Shown here: piece after piece, positions 36,931-47,343 of the stretch
Position numbering within the stretch: the stretch's first letter is position 1
Layout of the letters: every line of letters starts with the position of its first letter
Source of the DNA: Mytilus californianus
Lineage: Eukaryota; Mollusca; Bivalvia; Mytilida; Mytilidae
Assembly: GCF_021869535.1 (NCBI RefSeq)
Contig: NW_026262690.1
Location: forward strand, 92,843,995-92,907,994
Reading direction: 5' to 3'
DNA length: 64,000 nt
Notes under the pieces: generated by a model
Seen by the model: only the letters and a program-made list of their open reading frames with translations
What the model was told of the DNA's origin: nothing
Databases searched by the model: none
Position numbers and translations under genes: made by a program

Positions 36931-37289
36931 GCGTATTGTTATGCGTTTACTTTTCTACATTGGCTAGAGGTATAGGGGGAGGGTTGAGATCTCATAAACA
37001 TGTTTAACCCCGCCGCATTTTTGCGCCTGTCCCAAGTCAGGAGCCTCTAGCCTTTGTCAGTCTTGTATTATTTTTAATTTTAGTTTCTTGTGTACAATTT
37101 GGAGTTTAGTATGGCGTTCATTATCACTGAACTAGTATATATATTTGTTTAGGGGCCAGCTGAAGGACGCCTCCGGGTGCGGGAATTTCTCGCTGCATTG
37201 AAGACCTGTTGGTGACCTTCTGCTGTTGTCTGTTCTATGGTCGGGTTGTTGTCTCTTTGACACATTCCCCATTTCCATTCTCAACTTTA
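36931..37289 (+). mobile_element. PLE family A 3' UTR copy, 5'-truncated
   Basis: Nearly identical to 28424-28824 from 'gcgtattgttatgcgttt' to 'ccatttccattctcaac', but starts about 45 bases further downstream. It is an independent truncated insertion of the same family. Confidence 0.9.
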
Positions 37290-37834
37290 AAATTTGATGA
37301 ACATATTTTTTTAACCTTTAATATGAAATCAAACAGACATACAAAAATACCAATTGCACGTGCTCGCATTTGAATGCCCCCTTAGTGCTTTGCTTCCATT
37401 CTATTTTTAATTATCTGCCTTTTATTTTTATATTCAAGGGACAATTAATCTTCTATAAAACAAAAAGATCACAGATTGTTTGGAATTCAGGTATACCTGT
37501 TGCATATTTTTACTATATTTTCAAAAATAAGATAATACTTTATAAGCAATCCTTAAAAAATAGTTATAGTTGTTTCTTTACATTTTCTAGCGTTTTCATA
37601 ATTAATTTATTTGGATCCTTAGCCTTTGCAATGTTGGTAAATCCGTAAACGTGGTCATACCAAAGTAAATTTGCCTTGATTGTACTGATAAACGGGAAAA
37701 AAATCATTTATATCACGTATTTCACGGCACACATAAAGACCTGTTAATATTCATTTAAAACATGCTATGTCAGTATGAGGCTATAATTATTATTTTCAGT
37801 AAACAAATATTTTTGGAATTCGCCTTCAACCAAA

Positions 37835-40419
37835 ATGAAAGAAGAAGAACAGCCAGTATTAATTTGTCCTGGGTTCTATAGACTCAATCTGAACTTCATG
37901 CATATGGAAGATATAGGTCAAATTGAAAAAAGGAAAGAAATGTTAGATGAAGCAAAAGTTAAGGAAAATTTAGTTGTACATAACGCTGTTGATCTTATGG
38001 AAAATATGATTGACAATCGTTTTTCACGTCGCAGTTGTTTGAAAATAAATATACAAAAAATGAAAGACAGCTTAAGAACTAATCCAAATCATCTAAACAC
38101 TCTTGCGGATCTTGGAGAAATGCACAGATAAATGAATTGATATGTAGAAGCAAAAATGTACGATGATGATATTCAAAAAGTCTTAACAAGCAATGATTTA
38201 CATGACCGTAAGGAAATTGCTAATTGTTTATTAGAATAAGGCTATGCATGCCAATTTGAAGACTTCGGTTACTACGAGATGAAAGCGCGGTTAGGCTTAA
38301 CAGATGTTTCAAAGCAGTTGATTAAAGAAGTAAGCATTGCAAGTGATGAAAGAAAACAAAGTCTCTAAATTGCAACACATAGAAAATGGAAAGCTCAATG
38401 TCTACTTAATGGTATGTGTAACCAGCCTATGAATCAACATTTGTTCGAAAAGCGCCAAAATAGTGTTGCGTTTTTACAGGAGGGAATCAAGAGGCTGAAA
38501 ATCTTATCTGTAGCTAAAACGGAGATAACTTTATGGAAATTTTACCACGCAATGGCTTGCAGTAGACTGTACAGTTCCTTCTCGAGATCTAAAGATGATA
38601 GCACCAATACGAAAAGTGTATTGTCAAAACTGACCAATGATTCATGTTGCTTATTTTTAGAAGTTAAAAATTTACCACAGGATATAAAAGATTTTGCCTA
38701 TTACAGAGCTCGATCGTACGCATATATTGCTCATATTTTGGTATCAAGAAGAAAAGTCTTGCATGACGGTTTGAACATTAACGTGGGAAGGCTTGAAAAT
38801 GGAAAAGATGAATTTGAAGAGATGCAAAATGATGCAGAAAAGGGATTCCTAAATGCTGTACGCATTTACCCGAACGACGAAGTAATTTTACATCGATATG
38901 GGGAAGCATTGTGGATATGGTCAAAATCTATATCCAATAAACATGATAAACTAAGCACGTTAGAAAAAGCAGAAAAATTGCTAACAAAATCTATTAACCA
39001 AAACCGAAGGACACATTTAGATGAATATGGTACGAGATTCATTCTTTACATTGATATGTTTGACCTGAATGAAAAGTTCAGGAGGTCAGGAAAAATGCAA
39101 TACATTTTTATTAAAAGCACGTGAGGACGGTCTTGTACTTGCGAAAGAGCACTCTTTTGCATTTAATTCTTGTGATTTAGCCATGGTTTGTCAGTATCTA
39201 GCCAAATTTCTGTTATGCAAACATTATGGAAAAGAATTTGTGAAAGATGTTGAATACACCAACGAAGCTCTAGACCATGGAAATACAGCTCTTCGTCACA
39301 TAGGGCAAACATACGCATTAGCACATAGATTTGAAAGTATTTTATTTGATTTAGAGGAATATGAAACTGCAGTGGCGTGGGCAAAAAGGGCTTTTTTATT
39401 ATCCAAGATCCAAAACAACTCAAATATTAGAAGTATTTGTCAATACATGTTAAAAGGAATGTCAGGTTTTGGAGACATATTTAATGTGTTAACATTCTTT
39501 GTCAGAAAATATGAAAATATAGAGATTATCAGTGATGCTTTAACAACTAGTTTGATAGAGCAAAAATGGGCAAAGTTTAGTGATATCATAACTTATCTGC
39601 ATAATATTCCTCTCAACGAATATCAATCATATGTTGCCGAAGCTTTTACGAACCGTATTTACAGAATGAAACCACCCACTACACAACTTGACCCAAAAAT
39701 CCAGAGGTTTATGTTTGAACGAACGAGAGATGTTTCTTTGATATATACACAAGCAGATATTGCCAAAGTCATTAAAGGAAGAGAACAATGTACATATGAA
39801 ATCGGAGAACGATGCCAGGTACCAAAAACATTCGAGTACGATTTTTCAGCAATCATTGGAGAAGATGATGTTGAATGGACTAAAAGTTTTATACTTGATC
39901 AGCTATCTTTACAGTTGTTCGATGACGATGTTGCTCTAAAGGGTAAAATCTTAAGACAGGACTGTTTTAATGGTAGTACTAGAATAATAATATGCATTTT
40001 CACATGTTAAAATAATTTCTTACCATTTTTTATATATTTGTACAGTAGTCGTCTTCTAAAAGTTAGTCCAAATAAACGATTAAACGATCTTAATTACTCT
40101 TACAGGGCGGCCTCTGTGGGTTGATCATGACTTGTACAATTCGATTATTCTGGATGCACTTGATGCCGCTGATACTAGTCGTAGGACACTGATGTTTGTC
40201 AGTGGCTCTTTTCTGGAGCGAGAATGGCCATTGCTGAAGACATATATATTGGATCTTTTGCAGACAAGACCACATTTTCTAATTTTACTTGTCCTTGACA
40301 GTTGCAATATTCCAACTGAACTCGAACAATTGACGTATATTAATTTGACAAAACACGAGCAAATTCCATTTGAGATTGACAATCTGAAAATAAACCTTTT
40401 AAGATTAAAGTTTTTGTAG
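37835..40419 (+). pseudogene. TPR-TIR protein gene, inactivated
   Basis: A single frame from 37835 is broken by TAA 38129, TGA 38138, TAA near 38237 and TAA near 38366, then by a one-base shift near 39095. A GT-AG intron (39943-40105, phase 1) is still intact, and the last exon ends at 40419. The N-terminal two thirds are helical with TPR-like pairs (for example YRARSYAYIAHILVSR, LEKAEKLLTKSINQN, EEYETAVAWAKRAFLL), reminiscent of IFIT-like solenoids. The C-terminus is a TIR fold: strand A FEYDFSAII, then DEVEW-type DDVEWTKSFILDQL, LFDDD, RPLWVDHD, strand C LMFVSGSFLEREW, strand D LILLVLDSCNIP and YINL. The residue four after the EREW tryptophan is Lys, where NADase TIRs have Glu. An acceptor-like TATTTTCAG at 37791-37799 suggests an upstream exon. 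In bivalves such proteins are thought to act in innate immune signalling. Confidence 0.8.
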
Positions 40420-41580
40420 TTTAAGATAATAACACGGTTAAACATTGAGTTTTATTAATGTCAACAAGAATAGCTATACAGGTCTTTAGTAAATTTCAGA
40501 TCCTTAAAGCAGTACTCAATTTTCAAGTTGAATTCATTTACTGGAGCATCACTATTTCGCCAAAAAAAAAAAGAAGAAAAACCATTACCTGTTTTTGGTT
40601 GCCGCTAAATCGACTTGGAATATAAAAGTCTGTGTATCTTTTGATTATTTGTATCGTTGGGTTTCTGCCTCATAGACGTATCCGTCAAATTTCCTTTTTT
40701 TTCCAAATTGTAATGTAATTTGGTCATAAGATTTTATTAATGGAATAAATTTAATGTATATTCCTCAAATAATCCTTATCGGAACTCACCATTACAGCTA
40801 ACCATAGTTAGTTCCTGAGAAGAGAAAATTTAATAATTAATATCAGGGCTGCATGTGTGGTCAATTAACAGCCTGAGACATACGATAACAAAAAGTTGTT
40901 TGATTTTGTTTCCTATCGTGACGTTTTGTTCAAACTTTTAATTGAATTATTCATTTAGGCATCGGGTTTTGGAGATATTTGTATTAAAAGCGTAACACAG
41001 TATTGTTTTTTATTATTATATTTTTTCTCGCACCTCAAATCTTATATTTTAGAATCGTTAGTCAATCTTGCTGTATGTTAGTAAGGCTTACATGTCTAGT
41101 TGTCTTTTCTGTTATGTGAATTTGTTTGTGTGTGAAGGTTTTTTATGGAGTACATTGAGGGACCGTATAAAGAGTGGAGTTTACTAAAAACACTATTGGA
41201 AAATTATTGTCATGTTTAGATATGTTGTTTTAATTTTAGAATAACATAATCGGTATTGACATGAGGTCTTCAGTGATTATCATGGAAGGTTAAATGGATA
41301 AACGACATACTTATTGCTTATGTATTCATCTATGATTTGTTCCCCTTCTATCCGTTAGAATGTGTTCACATATCTAAAATATAGTTGAGGTCCATACTCC
41401 TATAATCATATGTCCCGATGTCATGAACAATTGAAATATGAATGGGATGAGTCTATAGGGCTGTTCAGCCCATGTTTTTGAGAGGGATTTGTACAACTGG
41501 GCAATATTTGAAAATAGAATAATAAGTCACAATGAAAATTTAGTTATTGTTGATAACTGTTAAGTAGTACTCCTCTTGCG
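40420..41580. other. Intergenic DNA
   Basis: No gene recognised. At 40640-40690 a short 'ttgtatcgttgggtttctg ... cgtatccgtcaaatt' stretch resembles words in other repeats of the window. Confidence 0.4.
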
Positions 41581-41582
41581 AC

Positions 41583-41955
41583 TATTTAAAGGCATACGAT
41601 ACAGTTACAGGTGAGGTAATGACGTTGCTAACTTAAAATGTTATTTTTGCGACGTCAAACTGCGACATACCGCGAAACGATGCATTTTTCGACTGATTTT
41701 TATCGTTCAGACTGATTTAACTTGAAAACGAGTTCATGGACCCCTCTTTTTTAAAATGACATTAGGGTTTGATTACGTATGAAGATTATTTGTACCAATT
41801 TTTATGAAAAAGTCAATAATGGAATTTTTTTAAATTAGATAAATATTCAGCAGAAAATGCCGTTTTTTTCCTAAACCCATGGAACTTTGATAAAAATAAA
41901 TTATTTCCAAAGAATTTTTATCCAAAATTAGAGCATACTTATGTAAAGAAGGTTT
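41583..41955 (-). repeat. Interspersed repeat family E, inverse copy
   Basis: Reverse-oriented homologue of 20515-20875: 'ggcatacgatacagttacag', 'gactgatttaacttgaaaac', 'ttcatggacccctc'. Non-coding. Confidence 0.75.
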
Positions 41956-42017
41956 TCTAGATGTTTCTGGATTGCAGTTGCGGTGCATTTCAATAAATGG
42001 TGAAGAACTTCTATGAC

Positions 42018-42058
42018 ATTTGGTTTCTAATTGGCAATCATACCACATCTTCTTATTT
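42018..42058 (+). repeat. Family C terminal fragment
   Basis: Short stretch 'ttctaattggcaatcatacc ... atcttctta', matching the terminal part of repeat family C. Confidence 0.5.
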
Positions 42059-42554
42059 TAATATAATATATAGTACCAATGTTCCATTTTTTTACTGCAG
42101 CTCCTGTCTGCATTAAATGGTAAAATGAACTGACATTTTTTTTCGTACCACACAATCATCAATTTGATTTTTATTTGTCACACGAAGCGGGGAATTTTTG
42201 TGAAAAAGAACTTAATATTTAATCAATGAAAAACACTCTCAATTAGAATTTGTTTTATTTTCTCCCTGATCAAATAATTTTGCATTTCAATAGATTTTGG
42301 AATCAGAATATTCTTTTAGAAAATAATTATAAATTAGATAGTCATTTCCTTGATATAATACTAAATAATTACATTACATGTATGTTTCATTATAATACGT
42401 TATTTTGATTGGCTAACAGCAATCTCGCGTCATTCTGAAATTAACCTTCTTTTCAAAATGAAATGTAACATTCATGATGAGACGAGATTCCACAATAAAG
42501 TGCACAGGTAAATAAAAGAAAAACTTGATAGAACTCGTGTTTTCATGATCCTAG

Positions 42555-42745
42555 CAAAAAATGTAATTATAAGTATTGAATGCTTCTTTTAGTAATTTTA
42601 TAGGGTTGTTTAAGCGTTGACCGTGCGCACATTTTTAGAATGAAGCGCTTCTGCTCTTCATACAAAATGTACTTCGGTCAACGCTTTTACACCCAAATAA
42701 ATTTACAAAAAGAAACATTCAATTCTTAAATAGTTACATTACATA
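42555..42745. mobile_element. Fold-back element (MITE-like), copy 1
   Basis: Imperfect palindrome. The left arm 'agtattgaatgcttcttt...gcgttgacc' pairs with the right arm 'ggtcaacgctttt...aaacattcaattct'. The loop is about 40 bases. Non-coding. A related palindrome follows at 42905-43085. Confidence 0.65.
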
Positions 42746-42904
42746 GACGTTTCATACAATTCCTTAATTTGAATTCCAAAAGTTATGTGTTTTTCTCAAT
42801 AAAATGCAACATCTATCACAGTATGTGCTATCCTTGACAACGTTAAAACATTTTTTTTAATTTTATATAAAAAAACGAAAGGTTTAAAATAACCATTAAT
42901 TTGA

Positions 42905-43085
42905 TGATACTAAAATTCAATTATAAGAATTGAATGCTTCTTTTTAAAATTTTGTTGGTTGTAAAATTGTTGAACGTGTGCACAGTTTTAGTCTAATGTG
43001 CGCCCGTGCTTTCAACAAAATCGACTTTCTTAAACGTTTTTACACTGTAATAAAATTACAAATAGAAGCATTCATTCTTAAGTAC
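42905..43085. mobile_element. Fold-back element (MITE-like), copy 2
   Basis: Arms 'agaattgaatgcttctt' and 'agaagcattcattctt' pair, with further pairing inward around 'gttgaacgtg'. It is diverged from copy 1 and in the same layout, about 350 bp away. Confidence 0.6.
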
Positions 43086-43179
43086 TCCACCAAAAACGAA
43101 ACAAAAAAAAAAAGCATATGGCAATAAAAGCTAAAATACAGACACTAGTAGTTCAGTATTGTTGAAAAACTACATTCGT

Positions 43180-43460
43180 ACAGTGGAGATCACTTCTAAC
43201 CTCTCGAGAGCGGGAGGTCGTTTGTTCGAATCCCGACCGGGCCAAAAAAAGACGTTAAATTAGTATTGGCTATTTCAACGCTTAACACGTGGCATCATAG
43301 AGAAGGAGCACAGACTGGTCGGCTCAGAGTCGGAAATGTGTCCGGGTCGGGTGACTTTTCTTCCTTCGAACTAATATCTTGGGAACTTACGTGTAAAAAC
43401 ACCGACTCAGCGTGTGAGTCTAGTAACAAGCGGGGTTAATACTCGTATTGTATTTACATG
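43180..43460 (+). mobile_element. tRNA-derived SINE, degenerate
   Basis: Plus-strand B-box region 'gtcgtttgttcgaatcccg' follows a decayed A-box side. Then comes a body with 'gacgttaaattagtattgg', 'cgcttaacacgtggcatc', 'actggtcggctcagagtcgg' and 'tgtccgggtcggg', which I recall as typical of bivalve tRNA-SINEs. Distinct from the SINE at 30905-31131. Confidence 0.55.
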
Positions 43461-43464
43461 TTAT

Positions 43465-44334
43465 CGTCCTGAATATTCTTTTTATTTGCCGCTGGTCGTC
43501 ATCCATTATCATCATTTATTTTACCGTTTTATTATACAGTGAAGTGTTTTTCTTCTACTGGTTTATATTACAACTTCTCAAACTTTCACCGATCAGAATT
43601 AAAATAGGGCAGGTGAAATTTTAACCAGAGACTAGTGATTGTCGGGATATCTTTGACGGTAAATAGTATTAAAGCAAATGTGACTTTTGGGATATATAAT
43701 ATTTGACGGTAATTATTATTGAGTTAACTCCGTATAACTATTTTTAAGTCATTGGGCGGTTTTCACTGATTATTTTTCTGTATACGGATCTTTCTATGAC
43801 AAAGACTGAAAGTTGGCTATAAATGTTTTGATATGTCTGTGTATTTGTGTTGCTCTCGCATTAATGTACAGTATATCTTTATCACCTTTTATCCAAAATC
43901 AAATGATTTACTTGGGTATAGAAATATTGACATCTCGAGACCTCTCCCGTCCCACAGTATACCCTTGCTAAATGGGTGCGTTCGTTTGGCTTATCGGATA
44001 TATAAATAGGCAGTTTTGTCCCATCGAAATAGGAATGTATATCCGATTCCTGGTGTAGTGAGAATTTCACGCTATCTATACGTTAAAAAACATTAGGGGG
44101 GAAAACGATATATGCACGAGTTGAATGATCGAAATGTGTAATCAACAAGAAAGGTCTGCTAAATCTTTTCAAATAAGTCGCATGGCTGATTTTAACACAT
44201 TTTTTGCGACTTTTGCTAGGACAATTGTAGATGAAAAAAAAAAATATAACGAACCGATTAGCAAAACAATATCTAAAAAATGAATAAATGAAACGCCCAA
44301 AATAAGTTGAATCCTATAATGAATTGTTGTCAAC
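43465..44334. other. Intergenic DNA
   Basis: No gene recognised. Confidence 0.4.
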
Positions 44335-44723
44335 ATTTTTTTATCCATTTTTGTCGAGCCAGCGACTTTTGTCGCAAAAGCGAGACATAGCGATCCTACA
44401 TTCCGCCGGCGTCGTCGTCGTCGTTGTCGTCGGCGGCGGCGTTCACAAATATTCACTCTGTGGTTAAAGTTTTTGAAATTTTAATAACTTTCTTAAACTA
44501 TCCTGCATTTCAACCAAACTTAGACAGAAGCTTGTTTATGATCATAAGATAGTATCCAGAAGTAAATTTTGTAAAAAAAAAAAAATCCTGTTTATCCGTA
44601 TTTTACTCATAAATGGACTTAGTTTTTATGCCAGTTAACATAACATTCACTCTGTGGTTAAATTTTTTCAAATTTTAATAACTTTCTTAAACTATCCTTG
44701 ATTTGTACCAAACTTGGACAGAA

Positions 44724-45363
44724 TAAAATTGAGAATGGAAATGGGGAATGTGTCAAAGAGGCAACAACCCGACCATAGAACAGATTACAGCAGAAGGTCA
44801 CCAACAGGTCTTCAATGTAGCGAGAAATTCCCGCACCCAGAGGCGTCCTTCAGCTGGCCCCTAAACAAATATATATACTAGTTCAGTGATAATGAACGCC
44901 ATACTAAACTCCAAATTGTACACAAGAAACTAAAATTAAAAATAATACAAGACTAACAAAGGCTAGAGGCTCCTGACTTGGGACAGGCGCAAAAATGCGG
45001 CGGGGTTAAACATGTTTATGAGATCTCAACCCTCCCCCTATACCTCTAGCAAATGTAGAAAAGTAAACGCATAACAATACGCACATTAAAATTCAGTTCA
45101 AAAGAAGTCCGAGTCTGATGTCAGAAGATGTAATCAAAGAAAATAAACAAAATGACAATAATACATAAATAACAACAGACTACTAGCAGTTAACTGACAT
45201 GCCAGCTCCAGACTTCAATTAAACTGATTGAAAGATTATGTCTTCATCATATGAATATCAGGCACAATCCTTCCCGTTAGGGGTTTAGTATCATACCATC
45301 ATAACATATATGAGAAGAACATAACCCGTGTCATGCCAACAACTGGTTTTTAAACAAATGTGT
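44724..45363 (-). other. PLE A 3' UTR
   Basis: Non-coding 640 bp from the RT stop to the element terminus. The distal 400 bp are the source of the truncated copies at 28424-28824 and 36931-37289. The proximal part (45245-45313) folds as a candidate SECIS. Confidence 0.8.
45245..45313 (-). promoter_or_regulatory. Candidate type II SECIS element
   Basis: On the minus strand helix 1 is ATATG (45312-45305 region) with CATAT (45254-45249 region). The SECIS core is ATGA (45302-45299) opposite TGAT (45260-45257). Helix 2 is GGTATGAT (45297-45290) with ATTGTGCC (45268-45261), eight pairs including three G-U. Unpaired AAA (45286-45284) lies 12 nt after ATGA, as the family rule expects. A small apical helix CCC/GGG (45283-45273) makes it type II. 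It lies about 60 nt past the TAA of PLE A. Folded by hand only. Confidence 0.6.
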
Positions 45364-46102
45364 TTAGTGCCGATGCAAAGACCCTATAAGTGAATCAATA
45401 TTAACGCCAAAATATGCAATCTTTAATGACCTAACAACAGTATCGTAACTATATCCCTTCTTAATAAGTCTATTTAAAGGTTTTGTTAGCTTCAGAGGTG
45501 AATACTGACATTTTTGTGCTTTATAAAAAATATTTCCATAAAAAATTGGATGTGAAATACCTAAACGTATAAGAAGTCTGCATGTTGAGCTATATTTACG
45601 AATGATGTCCTTATACCGATGATAAAATTTAGTAAATGTTTTGACTAGTTTGTGATATCGAAAACCCTGGTGTAATAATTTTTCAGTAATACATAAATTT
45701 CTCTCGTTAAAATCTAAAACATTGTTACATACACGAGCGAATCGTACAAGTTGAGATATATAAACACCGTAAGATGGTGACAAGGGAACGTCACCATCTA
45801 AAAATGGATAATTAACGATAGGAAATGAAAAATCATCTCTTTTATCATATATTTTAGTATTAAGCTTTCCGTTAATGATATAGATATCAAGATCGAGGAA
45901 AGGGCAGTGGTCTTTGTTAGTATTAGCTTTATTTAAAGTAAGTTCAACAGGATAAATTTCTTTAGTATACATACTGAAGTCGTCATTATTGAGAGCCAAA
46001 ATATCATCCAAATATCTAAAAGTATTATTAAATTTGTGTATCAGATGTTGTTTCGATGGGTCTTTGCTGATTTTTTTCATAAATTGTAACTCATAGCAAT
46101 AC
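45364..46102 (-). pseudogene. PLE A reverse transcriptase, C-terminal part
   Basis: Continues the A frame after the B insertion, starting LYCYELQFM. It has RT motif C as FRYLDDILALNN, then ELTLNKAN, CPFLDLDIYI, KIYDKRDDFSFPIVNYPFL, YGVYISQLVRFARV and a thumb ending near FYGNIFYKAQKCQ, then HRH-TAA. This segment itself has no internal stop. Family function: copying the element RNA at a nicked target. Confidence 0.85.
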
Positions 46103-47343
46103 AAAAGAGGGACGAAAGATACCAGAGGGACAGTCAAACTCATAGCTAGATCGAAAACAAACTGACAACGTCATGGCCAAAAATAAAAAGACAAACAGAC
46201 AAATAATAGTACAGATGACACAACATAGAAAACTAAAGACTTAGCAACACGAACCCCACCAAAAACTGGGGGTGATCTCAGGTGCTCCGGAAGGGTAAGC
46301 AGATCCTGCTCCACATGTGGCACCCGTCGAGTTGCTTATGTTATTACAAATCCGGTAAATAGTCTAATTCGGTAAGTTACATTCGTGAAAAGGGAAGGGT
46401 ATTGTAGTTACGACATAAGGAACATATCCGATATCATCTGTGAAACGGTTATTCCATAACGGTCAACCAACTCGTGATGGCGTCCGTAAAATTTACAAAG
46501 GGATGACTTCAACTTCAACATTTGGAACTCTTGGTTTAATAGCTTCCTTGTGAGCAGCAATCCTCTATCAAGGAAATCATGATAGGAAACACAAGCCCGG
46601 GAATATCGTATCAATTGGGAGATATATACTCCGTATGCAGGCGCTGCTGGAATGTTGCTACATAGAAATGGAAAGTTCACAATTGGGAAGTTGAAATCAT
46701 CTCTTTTGTCGTAAAGTTTTGTTTTCAACCGACCCTCATTGTCAATTTCTAGATGTAAGTCAAGATATGAGGCAGACTTAACTGTATCTGTAGTATCCTT
46801 TATCTCTAGTTCGATGGGATAGATTCGTTCAACATAGTCACCAAATTTTGTATTATTTAGTGAGAGAACATCATCTATATAGCGGAACGTAGAGTAAAAG
46901 GATATTTCTAACTTCTTATCTCTCTTCCTAAGAAGCTCCTGTATGAAGTCAGCCTCATAATAATAAAGAAACAAGTCGGCAAGAAGAGGGGCACAATTGG
47001 TTCCCATTGGAATTCCGACAGTCTGTTGAAAAACACGTCCTCCAAACGTAACAAATATGTTGTCAATCAAGAAATCAAGCATCTTGATAATGTCAGTTTC
47101 AGAGAATTTTTTGTTTGAATCAGAGTGATTCTTTACAAAGTAGGATTTATCCCTCCCCAAGACAAGATACTTGTATCTAAGTTCGCCATTCTTTTTAATG
47201 AAACAAAGTAATACCAACTCTTTCAATTTGTCTTTTAGTTTGGAATGGGGAATACTTGTGTAAAGTGTAGAAAAGTCAAATGTTTTAATACTATTGCAAG
47301 ATGAGAGAGTCTTAGATTGTATGTACTCTAAAAGATCTTTGGA
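46103..47343 (-). mobile_element. PLE family B copy inserted in PLE A
   Basis: A 5'-truncated copy starting inside the RT (SKDLLEYIQSKTLSS). Intact motifs are A FDFSTLYTSIPH, B VGIPMGTNCAPLLADLF, C FRYIDDVLSLNN, then YPIELEIKDTTDTVKSASYL, DKRDDFNFPIVNFPFL, and the frame ends MISDMFLMS-TAA at 46408. A 305-bp 3' region follows ('gccacatgtggagcaggatc', terminal 'tggtatctttcgtccctct'). It is fused in frame with the interrupted A ORF at 47343, so the two families read as one open frame 47547-46408. The junctions lie in A-runs and no target duplication is distinguishable. Confidence 0.85.

Noticed and set aside
38129..38140. Stops in the TPR-TIR gene as recoded codons
   Set aside because: Three of four are TAA and there is also a frameshift, with no SECIS-like fold noticed nearby. 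Simple inactivation explains it.
45205..45250. Alternative SECIS using the ATGA near 45245
   Set aside because: The possible helix (AGAC/GTCT plus TTCAAT/ATTGAA) has a seven-base bulge and no AA at the expected distance.
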